A DNA stretch of 22,292 nucleotides, taken from NCBI GenBank assembly GCA_023458755.1, contig JAEWYE010000033.1, forward strand, positions 1 through 22,292. Reading direction: 5' to 3'. Position 1 is the stretch's first letter. Each line of letters begins with the position of its first letter. This document shows, piece after piece, positions 1-7,124 of this stretch. Under the pieces are notes generated by a model, which saw nothing but the letters and a program-made list of their open reading frames with translations, did not search any database and was not told where the DNA came from. Both the position numbers and the translations under genes were made by a program. The DNA is from Bacillota bacterium (GTDB taxonomy: Bacteria; Bacillota; Clostridia; Oscillospirales; Acutalibacteraceae).

Positions 1-7
1 TGTGTTC

Positions 8-84
8 ATAGCGAATAGGATTTCCTTTCTGTGTGTTGTTAGTGTGGTAACTTAACTGTAACACAGGCTTTTCCTATTCGCTAT
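8..84. repeat. 13-bp perfect inverted repeat with long spacer
   Basis: The arm ATAGCGAATAGGA at 8-20 is perfectly complementary to TCCTATTCGCTAT at 72-84, with a 51-nt spacer that can fold further (GTGTT at 33-37 with AACAC at 60-64). On the plus strand the right arm is followed by C and seven or more T, so it could be a terminator or the end of a structured RNA. On the minus strand the inner arm runs into an ATG at 9-7, so it could equally be a 5' UTR hairpin covering the start of a gene leaving the window. The sequence does not decide between these. Confidence 0.5.
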
Positions 85-156
85 CTTTTTTTCACTTATT
101 GTAACGCATCAATTGTAATCCTACACCGGAACTTAATGTGAAATTAAAATTACCGG

Positions 157-185
157 TTGACAAATGATTTTCATTGGTTTACTAT
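157..185 (+). promoter_or_regulatory. Sigma-A promoter of the T-box/aminotransferase transcript
   Basis: TTGACA at 157-162 is a perfect -35 box. TACTAT at 180-185 follows after exactly 17 nt and serves as -10. Transcription would start near 192, just before the first helix of the T-box leader, which fits a full-length leader. Confidence 0.75.
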
Positions 186-191
186 AAGGTT

Positions 192-476
192 TAAGAATTG
201 AACAGATAAAAAGCTGTGAAGTGGAAGAGTACATGTTCCCCGCAACTCAGAGAAGGGATGGCTGGTGAAAATCCCCGCTGCGGACATATGGAAGGTAGCC
301 ATGGAGCTGTGAATCGAAAGCGCTCCGCGTGAGTAGTCTTCAACGGAAATCCACCGTTATTGGAAACCGGTATCGGCAGAAATGCCCGTACTGGAGTGAG
401 TGTGCACAGTTTCTGTGCAAATTTAGGTGGTAACGCGAAGTGTGGTCTTCGTCCTATTTTGGACGGAGGCTTTTTT
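192..476 (+). promoter_or_regulatory. T-box leader (tRNA-sensing riboswitch), probably valine-specific
   Basis: This is a T-box leader. Visible signatures are the AGTA of the specifier-loop S-turn at 228-231, the Stem I apical motifs (AGAGA-like near 249-254 and GCTGGTGAAAATCCC around 261-275), the partner GAA at 291-293, GGAGC closing the Stem I base near 303-307, and the T-box core AGGTGGTAACGCG at 425-437. The usual layout is GAA, one nucleotide, specifier codon, purine, CC. That layout puts the specifier at 295-297, GTA (valine). Glycine GGT at 294-296 is the main alternative. Uncharged cognate tRNA would pair with the specifier and the T-box bulge and stabilise the antiterminator, turning on the aminotransferase. 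Identification as a T-box is very sure; the amino acid is not. Confidence 0.93.
445..476 (+). terminator. T-box regulated terminator
   Basis: GTCTTCGTCC at 445-454 pairs over 10 bp (two G-U) with GGACGGAGGC at 461-470 around a 6-nt loop, followed by six T at 471-476. It lies directly after the T-box core, as expected for the alternative fold. Confidence 0.9.
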
Positions 477-516
477 ATTTGTTTTAAACTGTTTTATTTT
501 GTCAGGAGGAAGAACC

Positions 517-1722
517 ATGAAATTTCAGTTTGCAGAAAGAATGAACCATGTACAGAAATCCTTTATCCGTGAGATTCTAAAGGTAACGGAAAATCCGGAA
601 GTTATTTCTTTCGCTGGGGGACTGCCGAATCCAACCTCTTTCCCGGTGGAAGAAATCAGCGCCGCCGCACAGAAGGTTCTGCGTGAAGACGGGAAAAATG
701 CCTTGCAGTACAGTACTACCGAGGGCTATTTGCCGCTGCGCCGCATGATTGCGGAACGGTATGAGAAGCGCTTTGGAATAAAAATAAGCGCGGATGAAAT
801 TCTCATCACAAGCGGCTCTCAGCAGGCTCTTGATTTACTTGGAAAGATTTTTCTAAACAAGGGCGACGCGGTTTTAATTGAACGTCCGGGTTATTTGGGC
901 GCGATTCAGGCACTTTCCATATTTGAACCGGAGTTCCATTCAGTTGCACTTGGCAGTGATGGCGTTGATTTAAACTCGCTGGAATCCATTCTGCGGGATT
1001 ATGCGCCGAAACTGTTTTACACTGTTCCGAATTTTCAGAATCCGTCGGGACTTACCTATTCGCTGGAGAATCGGAAAAAGACGGCGGAACTTTTAAAAGA
1101 GATGGGCACTATATTGGTGGAAGATGACCCGTACGGCGAGTTGCGGTTTTTGGGTGAAGATATCGTGCCGATGAAGGCTATTCTGGGGGATCAGTCCATT
1201 CTGCTCGGTTCCTTTTCCAAAGTTGTTTCTCCCGGTATGCGCTTGGGCTGGATTTGCGCCTGCCACGATATTATGGAGAAGCTTATTACGGCAAAGCAGG
1301 CAGCAGATCTTCATACAAATTTCTTTTCACAAAGGGTGGTCTGTCAGTATCTTGCGGACAACGACCTGAATTCCCATATCAGCAAAATTAAAGCAATGTA
1401 TAAGGCTCAGCGTGACTGTATGGTGGAAATGGCAACGAAGTATTTTCCGCCACAGGTAACCTATACGCAGCCGCAGGGCGGAATGTTTATGTGGGTTACC
1501 CTTCCGGAGGGTATGTCATCCCTTACCCTTTTTGAAAGCGCATCCAAGGTGAATGTCGCGTTTGTACCGGGTGATCCGTTTTATGTGAATGAAAAGAATA
1601 CCAACACATTCCGGCTGAATTACACCAATTCCAATGAAGCGGAAATTGAAGAAGGAATCAAGCACCTCGGTAAAGCAATAAAAGACCAAATGCAAAGTTC
1701 ACACCAGCCAATTCCGGGCTGA
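517..1722 (+). CDS. PLP-dependent class I/II aminotransferase (LysN/MocR-like)
   Basis: A fold-type I aminotransferase of 401 aa that transfers an amino group between an amino acid and a 2-oxo acid in the cytoplasm. Visible motifs: ISFAGGLPNP near the N-terminus, PNFQNPSG with Asn175, VEDDPYGE with Asp203 and Tyr206 (PLP N1 and O3' contacts), and SFSK with the Schiff-base Lys235 followed by SPGMRLGW. This pattern matches the COG1167 group, which includes 2-aminoadipate/aromatic/branched-chain aminotransferases and the catalytic half of MocR regulators; there is no GntR domain here. The start is ATG 517 because AGGAGG sits at 504-509. An upstream in-frame start at 427 lies inside the T-box. 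The T-box shows the gene answers to tRNA charging. If the specifier is GTA, a role in valine or branched-chain metabolism is likely, but the substrate is an inference. Confidence 0.9.
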   Translation: MKFQFAERMNHVQKSFIREILKVTENPEVISFAGGLPNPTSFPVEEISAAAQKVLREDGKNALQYSTTEGYLPLRRMIAERYEKRFGIKISADEILITSGSQQALDLLGKIFLNKGDAVLIERPGYLGAIQALSIFEPEFHSVALGSDGVDLNSLESILRDYAPKLFYTVPNFQNPSGLTYSLENRKKTAELLKEMGTILVEDDPYGELRFLGEDIVPMKAILGDQSILLGSFSKVVSPGMRLGWICACHDIMEKLITAKQAADLHTNFFSQRVVCQYLADNDLNSHISKIKAMYKAQRDCMVEMATKYFPPQVTYTQPQGGMFMWVTLPEGMSSLTLFESASKVNVAFVPGDPFYVNEKNTNTFRLNYTNSNEAEIEEGIKHLGKAIKDQMQSSHQPIPG

Positions 1723-1809
1723 AGAAGCACTTATGATAGCAACCGCTCAACCAAATCCATGCGGAATGATGGTGATCAGCAAATTTGCCCTTTGTTTCAA
1801 GCTATAGTC

Positions 1810-1854
1810 AAAAGGTTCAAAAAGGGAAAAAACCTTTCCTTTTTGAACCTTTTT
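1810..1854. terminator. Bidirectional terminator between convergent genes
   Basis: A 16-bp perfect hairpin: AAAAGGTTCAAAAAGG at 1810-1825 and its complement at 1838-1853, with a 12-nt loop. A-runs and T-runs on both flanks give a U-tract in either direction. It serves the aminotransferase from the left and the AraC-type gene from the right. Confidence 0.85.
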
Positions 1855-1855
1855 G

Positions 1856-2728
1856 TTATTTGTGCGAATTTTGATATAAATCCCGGAATTTCGTCGGAGA
1901 GCATTGATTAAACTGTTTGAATATCCGGTTAAAAGAAGAGATACTGTTAAACCCGGATTGAAACGCAACTTCGGTAATGGACAGACTGGGCGTAGTCAGC
2001 AGTTCTTCGGCTTTGTGCAGCCGTTCCTTTGCGATAAAATCGGTATAGGAATCGCCGGTGAATTCTTTGAAAAGTCTGGAAAAATGGAATTTGCTGAATC
2101 CCGCATATTCGGCGGCGGCTTCCAGCGGAATGTTTTCCAGACAATGGCGGGACAGGTAAGAGCAGACCGCGATCATCTGCTCGGTAACCTTGGCGTGGCG
2201 CGTTGTCCGTTCGGGTAAATGGCAATGAAAATTCGAAGTACTTAAAAGATAATTGCCGAGTATCATAAAAAATTGGTACAGCGCAATGCAGATATTGATT
2301 TCAGTAAAATTGCCGGGATGATAGAACAGGTCTTTTATCGCGAGCAGTTTGTACTCCAAGGCAGCAGCAAGTTCCGGGTTCTCCTTCGCTTTTATCATGC
2401 GTACCTGATGGAACAGATAAAGCTTATCCTGAAAATCAATTCGGTCGCTTATGACGGGATAGTCAAACTGTAATAAAAGCACCTTGCTTGGCTGCGGCTG
2501 ATGAAGGAGGGCGTGCAGTTCCCCCGACCATATGAATAGAATGTCCTTTGGGGTAAGCGTATATAAACGGTTATTGATTTCGTATTGAATGTTCGTTTGA
2601 TAAGCAAGAACAACTTCAACGCAGTTGTGCCAGTGGAGCGGAAAAGTTTCCCGATTTTGATTATAGGAAAGCTTGAACGGATAATTTTTGTCAAACCGTA
2701 AATTTTCAAAAAGCTCTTTATCCAGCAT
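1856..2728 (-). CDS. AraC/XylS-family transcriptional regulator
   Basis: A 290-aa regulator. The N-terminal half (about residues 1-150) looks like a cupin sensor domain, with FPLHWHNCVEVVLAY near residue 30 and a later LYTLTPKDILFIWSGELHA segment. The C-terminal 100 residues form the double helix-turn-helix of AraC proteins: IPLEAAAEYAGFSKFHFSRLFKE for the first and LSITEVAFQSGFNSISSFNRIFKQ for the second, ending in SPTKFRDLY. The start at 2728 has GGAG about 8 nt upstream. It is divergent from the MATE pump across 286 bp, so the pump is its most likely target, together with itself. The ligand cannot be read from the sequence. Confidence 0.92.
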   Translation of the reverse strand: MLDKELFENLRFDKNYPFKLSYNQNRETFPLHWHNCVEVVLAYQTNIQYEINNRLYTLTPKDILFIWSGELHALLHQPQPSKVLLLQFDYPVISDRIDFQDKLYLFHQVRMIKAKENPELAAALEYKLLAIKDLFYHPGNFTEINICIALYQFFMILGNYLLSTSNFHCHLPERTTRHAKVTEQMIAVCSYLSRHCLENIPLEAAAEYAGFSKFHFSRLFKEFTGDSYTDFIAKERLHKAEELLTTPSLSITEVAFQSGFNSISSFNRIFKQFNQCSPTKFRDLYQNSHK

Positions 2729-3014
2729 TTGAAGAACTCCATTCCTTAATCATTGCGAAATTTTTTTTGAAAACAGACTGCCAATCATATAAATAATAGC
2801 TTTTTTCTATCAAAACAGCAAGAGGTTGAATCAAAATATAGAAGAATAATAGCAATAAATGGGCAATAAAAGCACTCATTCTAGTTAGCATATGAATCTA
2901 TTTGAAATTATAATAGGAATAAATTTTAATAATAAGAAATTCTAATCAAAAATAAGCATAACTGACAGAGTAATGAAGTGCCCAATTAATTTTTAGGCAT
3001 GGATAGAGGTAGCA
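2729..3014. promoter_or_regulatory. AT-rich divergent intergenic region (AraC regulator / MATE pump)
   Basis: This 286-bp stretch holds no gene. It is very AT-rich and should carry both promoters and the AraC-type binding site. One weak candidate for the pump is TTGAAA at 2902-2907 with TTTAAT at 2925-2930 (17-nt spacer). No clear direct repeat that would mark an AraC site was found by eye. Confidence 0.35.
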
Positions 3015-4367
3015 ATGAAAAATATTTTGAAGGATATGACAACCGGAAGTCCGGTTAAACTAATGCTGACGTTTACGCTGCCGATGTTAATCGGCAATCT
3101 GATACAGCAGCTGTATAATATTGTGGATTCCATTATTGTAGGAAATTACATAGGCGCAAATGCGCTGGCGGCCGTCGGGGCGACGGGTTCCGTCAACTTT
3201 TTGTTTTTTTCCTTATGCAGCGGTATGGCGGCCGGTATCGGAATTATAATTGCGCAGTATTTAGGGGCAAAAAACGAAGAATATGTAAAACGCTCTATCG
3301 CCAACGCGGTGTATGTTATGCTGGCAGCCGCATGGGTTATGAGCCTTTTAGGATTCTTTCTGGCAAGGCCGATGCTCATCGTTTTAAATACTCCGGATGA
3401 TATTTTAAATGATGCCGTTTTGTTTATGCAGACTACCAGCCTTGGCATCATAGCTGTTTCAGCCTACAATTGTATCTCTGCTATTCTGCGGTCTCTTGGC
3501 GATTCCACGACTCCGCTCGTTTTTCTAGCACTGTCCATCGTCGTGAATATCGGTCTGGATTTTCTTTTTGTATTGGTGTTCCACTGGGGTGTGTTTGGTA
3601 CCGCGGTTGCAACCATAATTGCACAGGCAGTCGCCGCATTGGGAAGTCTGATTTTTGCGTTAGTAAAAAATCCTTATTTTAAAATTCCAAAGGAATTTAT
3701 GGTGCCGGATCGGTACATTATCCAAAAATGCATCCGATTGGGATTCCCGGTTGCTTTGCAGAGTTCCATGATCTCTATTTCCTGCATTGTGCTGCAAAGT
3801 GTGGTAAACTCCTTCGGATCAACGGTCGTTGCAGCATTCACGGCGACCAGCCGTATTGAACAGCTGGTTCAGCAGCCATACAATTCACTTGGAATGGCAC
3901 TTTCCACCTATACGGGGCAGAATATTGGCGCGGGCAAAATTGACCGTGTACGCAAAGGATACCGCAAGAGCTTCCTGATTATGGGGATTTTTACGTTGTG
4001 TATGCTCCCGATGGCGCAGCTTGGCGGGCATTTCCTCATCGGCATGTTTGTGAGCGATGCGCAGGTAATTTCGTTGGGTGCAAACGCTTTACGGATCACA
4101 AGTCTGTGTTATCTCCCGCTGGGAATGATTTATATTTCCAGAGGCTTGCTCAACGGTGCGGGGGATACCGTCTATTCGTTTATTAACGGAATTCTTGAAA
4201 TGACGGGAAGAATCGGGTTGGCCGGGCCATTAACAAAAATAGGCGGAATCGGTGTGTGGGGCGTTTGGTGGGCAACCGCGCTGACATGGCTGATTACCGG
4301 CATAGCAAGCTGGCTCCGTTATCTTCAGGGCAAATGGAAAAACAAATCTGTGGTTCGGCAACCATAG
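3015..4367 (+). CDS. MATE-family multidrug/metabolite efflux transporter
   Basis: A 450-aa polytopic membrane protein, the usual length for MATE (NorM/DinF-type) transporters, which export cationic drugs or metabolites in exchange for Na+ or H+. The N-terminus has the family pattern: basic lead, then LMLTFTLPMLIGNLIQQLYN followed by DSIIVGNYIGANALAAVGAT. The second half repeats it, with VALQSSMISIS and QPYNSLGMALSTYTGQNIGAGK. About 12 hydrophobic segments are visible. ATG 3015 follows AGAGGT at 3005-3010 with four nucleotides between. The divergent AraC regulator suggests inducible expression. The substrate is unknown. Confidence 0.93.
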   Translation: MKNILKDMTTGSPVKLMLTFTLPMLIGNLIQQLYNIVDSIIVGNYIGANALAAVGATGSVNFLFFSLCSGMAAGIGIIIAQYLGAKNEEYVKRSIANAVYVMLAAAWVMSLLGFFLARPMLIVLNTPDDILNDAVLFMQTTSLGIIAVSAYNCISAILRSLGDSTTPLVFLALSIVVNIGLDFLFVLVFHWGVFGTAVATIIAQAVAALGSLIFALVKNPYFKIPKEFMVPDRYIIQKCIRLGFPVALQSSMISISCIVLQSVVNSFGSTVVAAFTATSRIEQLVQQPYNSLGMALSTYTGQNIGAGKIDRVRKGYRKSFLIMGIFTLCMLPMAQLGGHFLIGMFVSDAQVISLGANALRITSLCYLPLGMIYISRGLLNGAGDTVYSFINGILEMTGRIGLAGPLTKIGGIGVWGVWWATALTWLITGIASWLRYLQGKWKNKSVVRQP

Positions 4368-4442
4368 GCGGTTGAAAAAACAAATGGAACATTACGTCAC
4401 AGCAGTATACATGGAACTTCCCAAATAAAGGCATATGGAATC

Positions 4443-4476
4443 TATTATCTTTCTGTTTTGAATAGAGAGGATAATA
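4443..4476. promoter_or_regulatory. Imperfect palindrome upstream of the GH94 gene
   Basis: TATTATC at 4443-4449 is the exact complement of GATAATA at 4470-4476, and the inner TTTCT/AGAGA partly extends the match. It lies 40-73 bp before the phosphorylase start in a 148-bp gap and could be an operator or a small RNA hairpin. The arms are short and AT-rich, so chance is possible. Confidence 0.25.
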
Positions 4477-4515
4477 TTTCAGATAAGTACAAATTGGAAT
4501 TTGGAGGAAAAGTGT

Positions 4516-6909
4516 ATGAATTATGGCTTTTTTGATGAGCAGAACAAGGAGTATGTGATTAACAGGCCGGATACGCCTGCTCCTTGGGCGAACTATTTGG
4601 GTTCGCCGGCTTATGGAGCGATTATCTCGAACAATGCCGGGGGTTACAGCTTTGTGGAGTCCGGCGCGAACGGAAGAATCATCCGCTATCATTTTAATGC
4701 GGACGACAAACCGGGCAGATATATATATATCCGGGATAACGACCGAAACGATTACTGGTCGGCTTCCTGGCAGCCGGTTGGCAAAGATCTCAGCAAGTAT
4801 GAGAGCGAATGCCGTCACGGTACGGCGTATACCGTCATTACTTCAAAATATGAGGGAATTCAAACGGAAACTCTGTACTATGTTCCGCTGGGGCAAACCT
4901 ATGAGGTTTGGCGCATCAAGGTAACCAACAGCAGCGGCAGCAAACGGGACCTCTCCGCTTTCGGATTTGTGGAGTTTACCTCCGACAGCAATTATGAACA
5001 GGATAATGTCAATCTGCAATATACCGAGTTTATCACCAAAACGGAGTTTTTAAACAACATGATTCTGCAAAGAATCAATCAGTTTGAGCATCGGAAAAGT
5101 GACGGCACAAACGGTTCTGAGCGCTTTTTCGGTCTTGTGGGTGCAAAGGCGGACGCTTATGAGGGTGACCTTCAGGCTTTCCTCGGAAGATACCGCAGCT
5201 ATTCCAATCCGGTAGCGGTGGAAAGCGGAAGATGCGGCAATAAGCTGAACAACGGCCTCAATTCCTGTGGAGCGCTGCAAACCGATTTTACACTGGAAGC
5301 CGGCGAATCCAAAGAGTTTGCATTTTTGCTGGGTGCCAAGAATGAATATCAGGCTGCAGACCTTTTAAAAGGCTATGAGAATCTCGGCAAAATCAAAGAA
5401 GATGTTTCACAGCTCAAATCGTACTGGCACGGTAAGCTGGAAAATCTGCAAATCAAGACGCCGGACAAGAACTTCGACGTTATGGTCAATACATGGAACG
5501 CATATCAGTGCTTTATCACCTTTATCTGGTCACGTGCGGCATCCTTTATTTACGGCGGTCTGCGCAACGGCTACGGCTATCGTGATACGGTTCAGGATAT
5601 TCAGGGAATCATTCATCTTGACCCGCAGCTTGCGCTTGAAAAAATACGCTTTATGCTATCGGCTCAGGCTTTAAACGGCGGCGGTCTGCCGCTCGTAAAA
5701 TACAACCACAATGCCGGTCACGAGAATACACCGGATGAAATTTCCTACGCGCAGGAAACGGGACATCCTTCTTACCGCGCGGACGATGCGCTCTGGCTGT
5801 TCCCAACTGTCTATAAGTATATCTGCGAAACCGGCAATATTGAATTTTTGGATGAAATCATCCCGTTTGCAAACGGCGGTGGGGCAACGGTTTACGACCA
5901 CCTCAAAAAAGCGATTCAGTTCAGCATGGAACGTCTTGGCGACCACGGCTTACCGGCAGGTTTGCACGCGGACTGGAACGATTGCCTGCGTCTCGGTAAA
6001 AAAGGCGAATCTACCTTTGTTGCCTTCCAGCTATACTATGCCATGAAGATTTTGAAGGATTATGCCGCGGATAGGCAAGACGGTACTTATGTCGGTTATC
6101 TGGAAGACAGCATGAAAACTCTTTACGATACGGTTCAATCCGTTTGCTGGGAAGATGACCGGTTCATCCGCGGCATTCGCGATAACGGTGTTGTTGTCGG
6201 CTCCAAACATGACCCGGAAGCCAGCATGTGGCTCAACCCGCAGAGCTGGTCGGTTATAAGCGGAATGGCGGATGAGCGTCAGGCAAAACTGGCGATGGAT
6301 AATGTCTGGTCAATTCTGAACACCGATTACGGTGCGATGATTATGTATCCGGCCTATCGTGACCATGCTTTCCCCGGTGCGCTGATGATTGTTTTTAACC
6401 CCGGATATAAGGAAAACGCCGGTATATTTTCGCAGGCACAGGGGTGGCTGATTCTTGCCGAAACACTTACGGGCAACGGGAACCGTGCTTATCAGTATTT
6501 TAAAGAATGCAACCCTGCCAGTATGAATGAGAAAGCGGAAATCCGCGTGATGGAACCTTATGTGCACGGGCAGTTTACCGAAGCAAAAGACAGCCCGAAT
6601 ATGGGGCGTTCCAATGTACACTGGCTTACCGGCACTGCTTCTACCGTTATGGTTTCCTGCGTGGAAGGTATTCTCGGTATTAAGCCGAGCGTAGAAGGCC
6701 TTGTGGTGGAACCCTGCATTCCGTCCGAATGGGATGGCCTTGAAATCCGCAAAATATTCCGAGGCAAAAAGCTGAACATTCAGGTGAAAAATTCCAATCA
6801 CAGTCAAAAGGGTGTACGGCAGGTCACGGTCAACGGAGAAAAAATCAGCGGCAAGATGATTCCGGTTGAAATTCTCAAGGATGAAAACGAAGTAACGATT
6901 GAAATGTAA
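4516..6909 (+). CDS. GH94 disaccharide phosphorylase (cellobiose/chitobiose phosphorylase family)
   Basis: A cytoplasmic GH94 inverting phosphorylase that uses inorganic phosphate to split a beta-linked disaccharide into a sugar-1-phosphate and a free sugar. At 797 aa it has the usual length of cellobiose and chitobiose phosphorylases. The N-terminus (MNYGFFDEQNKEYVINRPDT) and NNAGGYSF match the family's beta-sandwich domain, and ADWNDCL carries the general acid Asp486 in the (alpha/alpha)6 barrel. GYRDTVQD (Arg356, Asp357), YKENAGIFSQ and WLTGTAST line the active site. RDTVQD and GEST near 500 look more like the chitobiose-type branch than the cellobiose-type RDSNQD as I remember them, so the substrate is left open. 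ATG 4516 is chosen: GGAGG at 4503-4507 is 8 nt upstream, whereas an in-frame TTG at 4501 would place the RBS inside the gene. No transporter adjoins it on the same strand. Confidence 0.9.
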   Translation: MNYGFFDEQNKEYVINRPDTPAPWANYLGSPAYGAIISNNAGGYSFVESGANGRIIRYHFNADDKPGRYIYIRDNDRNDYWSASWQPVGKDLSKYESECRHGTAYTVITSKYEGIQTETLYYVPLGQTYEVWRIKVTNSSGSKRDLSAFGFVEFTSDSNYEQDNVNLQYTEFITKTEFLNNMILQRINQFEHRKSDGTNGSERFFGLVGAKADAYEGDLQAFLGRYRSYSNPVAVESGRCGNKLNNGLNSCGALQTDFTLEAGESKEFAFLLGAKNEYQAADLLKGYENLGKIKEDVSQLKSYWHGKLENLQIKTPDKNFDVMVNTWNAYQCFITFIWSRAASFIYGGLRNGYGYRDTVQDIQGIIHLDPQLALEKIRFMLSAQALNGGGLPLVKYNHNAGHENTPDEISYAQETGHPSYRADDALWLFPTVYKYICETGNIEFLDEIIPFANGGGATVYDHLKKAIQFSMERLGDHGLPAGLHADWNDCLRLGKKGESTFVAFQLYYAMKILKDYAADRQDGTYVGYLEDSMKTLYDTVQSVCWEDDRFIRGIRDNGVVVGSKHDPEASMWLNPQSWSVISGMADERQAKLAMDNVWSILNTDYGAMIMYPAYRDHAFPGALMIVFNPGYKENAGIFSQAQGWLILAETLTGNGNRAYQYFKECNPASMNEKAEIRVMEPYVHGQFTEAKDSPNMGRSNVHWLTGTASTVMVSCVEGILGIKPSVEGLVVEPCIPSEWDGLEIRKIFRGKKLNIQVKNSNHSQKGVRQVTVNGEKISGKMIPVEILKDENEVTIEM

Positions 6910-6928
6910 TAAATTTCAGGACAAATTC

Positions 6929-6960
6929 AGCAAGCCCGTTCAAATAGAGCGGGCTTGCTT
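6929..6960 (+). terminator. Rho-independent terminator after the GH94 gene
   Basis: AGCAAGCCCG at 6929-6938 pairs perfectly with CGGGCTTGCT at 6950-6959, loop 11 nt, followed by TTTGGGTTTT. It lies 20 nt after the GH94 stop. Confidence 0.8.
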
Positions 6961-6973
6961 TGGGTTTTACCGG

Positions 6974-7022
6974 AGCAGATGGGGGTAAGGGGGCTGCGCG
7001 CCCCCCCTTACCCTGCTTTTTA
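6974..7022 (+). terminator. Second, very GC-rich terminator hairpin
   Basis: AGCA 6974-6977 with TGCT 7014-7017, and GGGTAAGGGGG 6983-6993 with CCCCCTTACCC 7003-7013, give a long stem around a CTGCGCGCC-type loop, followed by TTTTTATT. It is far more GC-rich than the surrounding DNA and may be a dispersed genomic repeat doing terminator duty. Confidence 0.75.
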
Positions 7023-7087
7023 TTGTAACAGTATAGCCCCTACTCGGCTGATTTTATTTATGTGAATTTATTTGAAAATTTTACAAA

Positions 7088-7096
7088 TGCTATAAT
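7088..7096 (+). promoter_or_regulatory. Extended -10 promoter of the APC permease
   Basis: TGCTATAAT at 7088-7096 is a consensus TATAAT with the TGn extension. No good -35 is seen at 17 nt (TTATTT at 7068-7073). Transcription would start near 7103, which gives a short leader and excludes the upstream GTG at 7062 as a start codon. Confidence 0.6.
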
Positions 7097-7124
7097 CTAT
7101 AACAATTGGTGTGACGGAGATAGC

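Noticed and set aside
427..516. N-terminal extension of the aminotransferase starting at 427
   Set aside because: It runs through the T-box core and terminator; AGGAGG at 504-509 and the family N-terminus support ATG 517.
4294..4818. Minus-strand 174-aa open frame across the start of the GH94 gene
   Set aside because: It overlaps the ends of two well-supported genes and has no recognisable domain or RBS.
7062..7124. GTG start at 7062 for the APC permease
   Set aside because: It lies upstream of the TGCTATAAT promoter and has no RBS; the added residues do not resemble the family.
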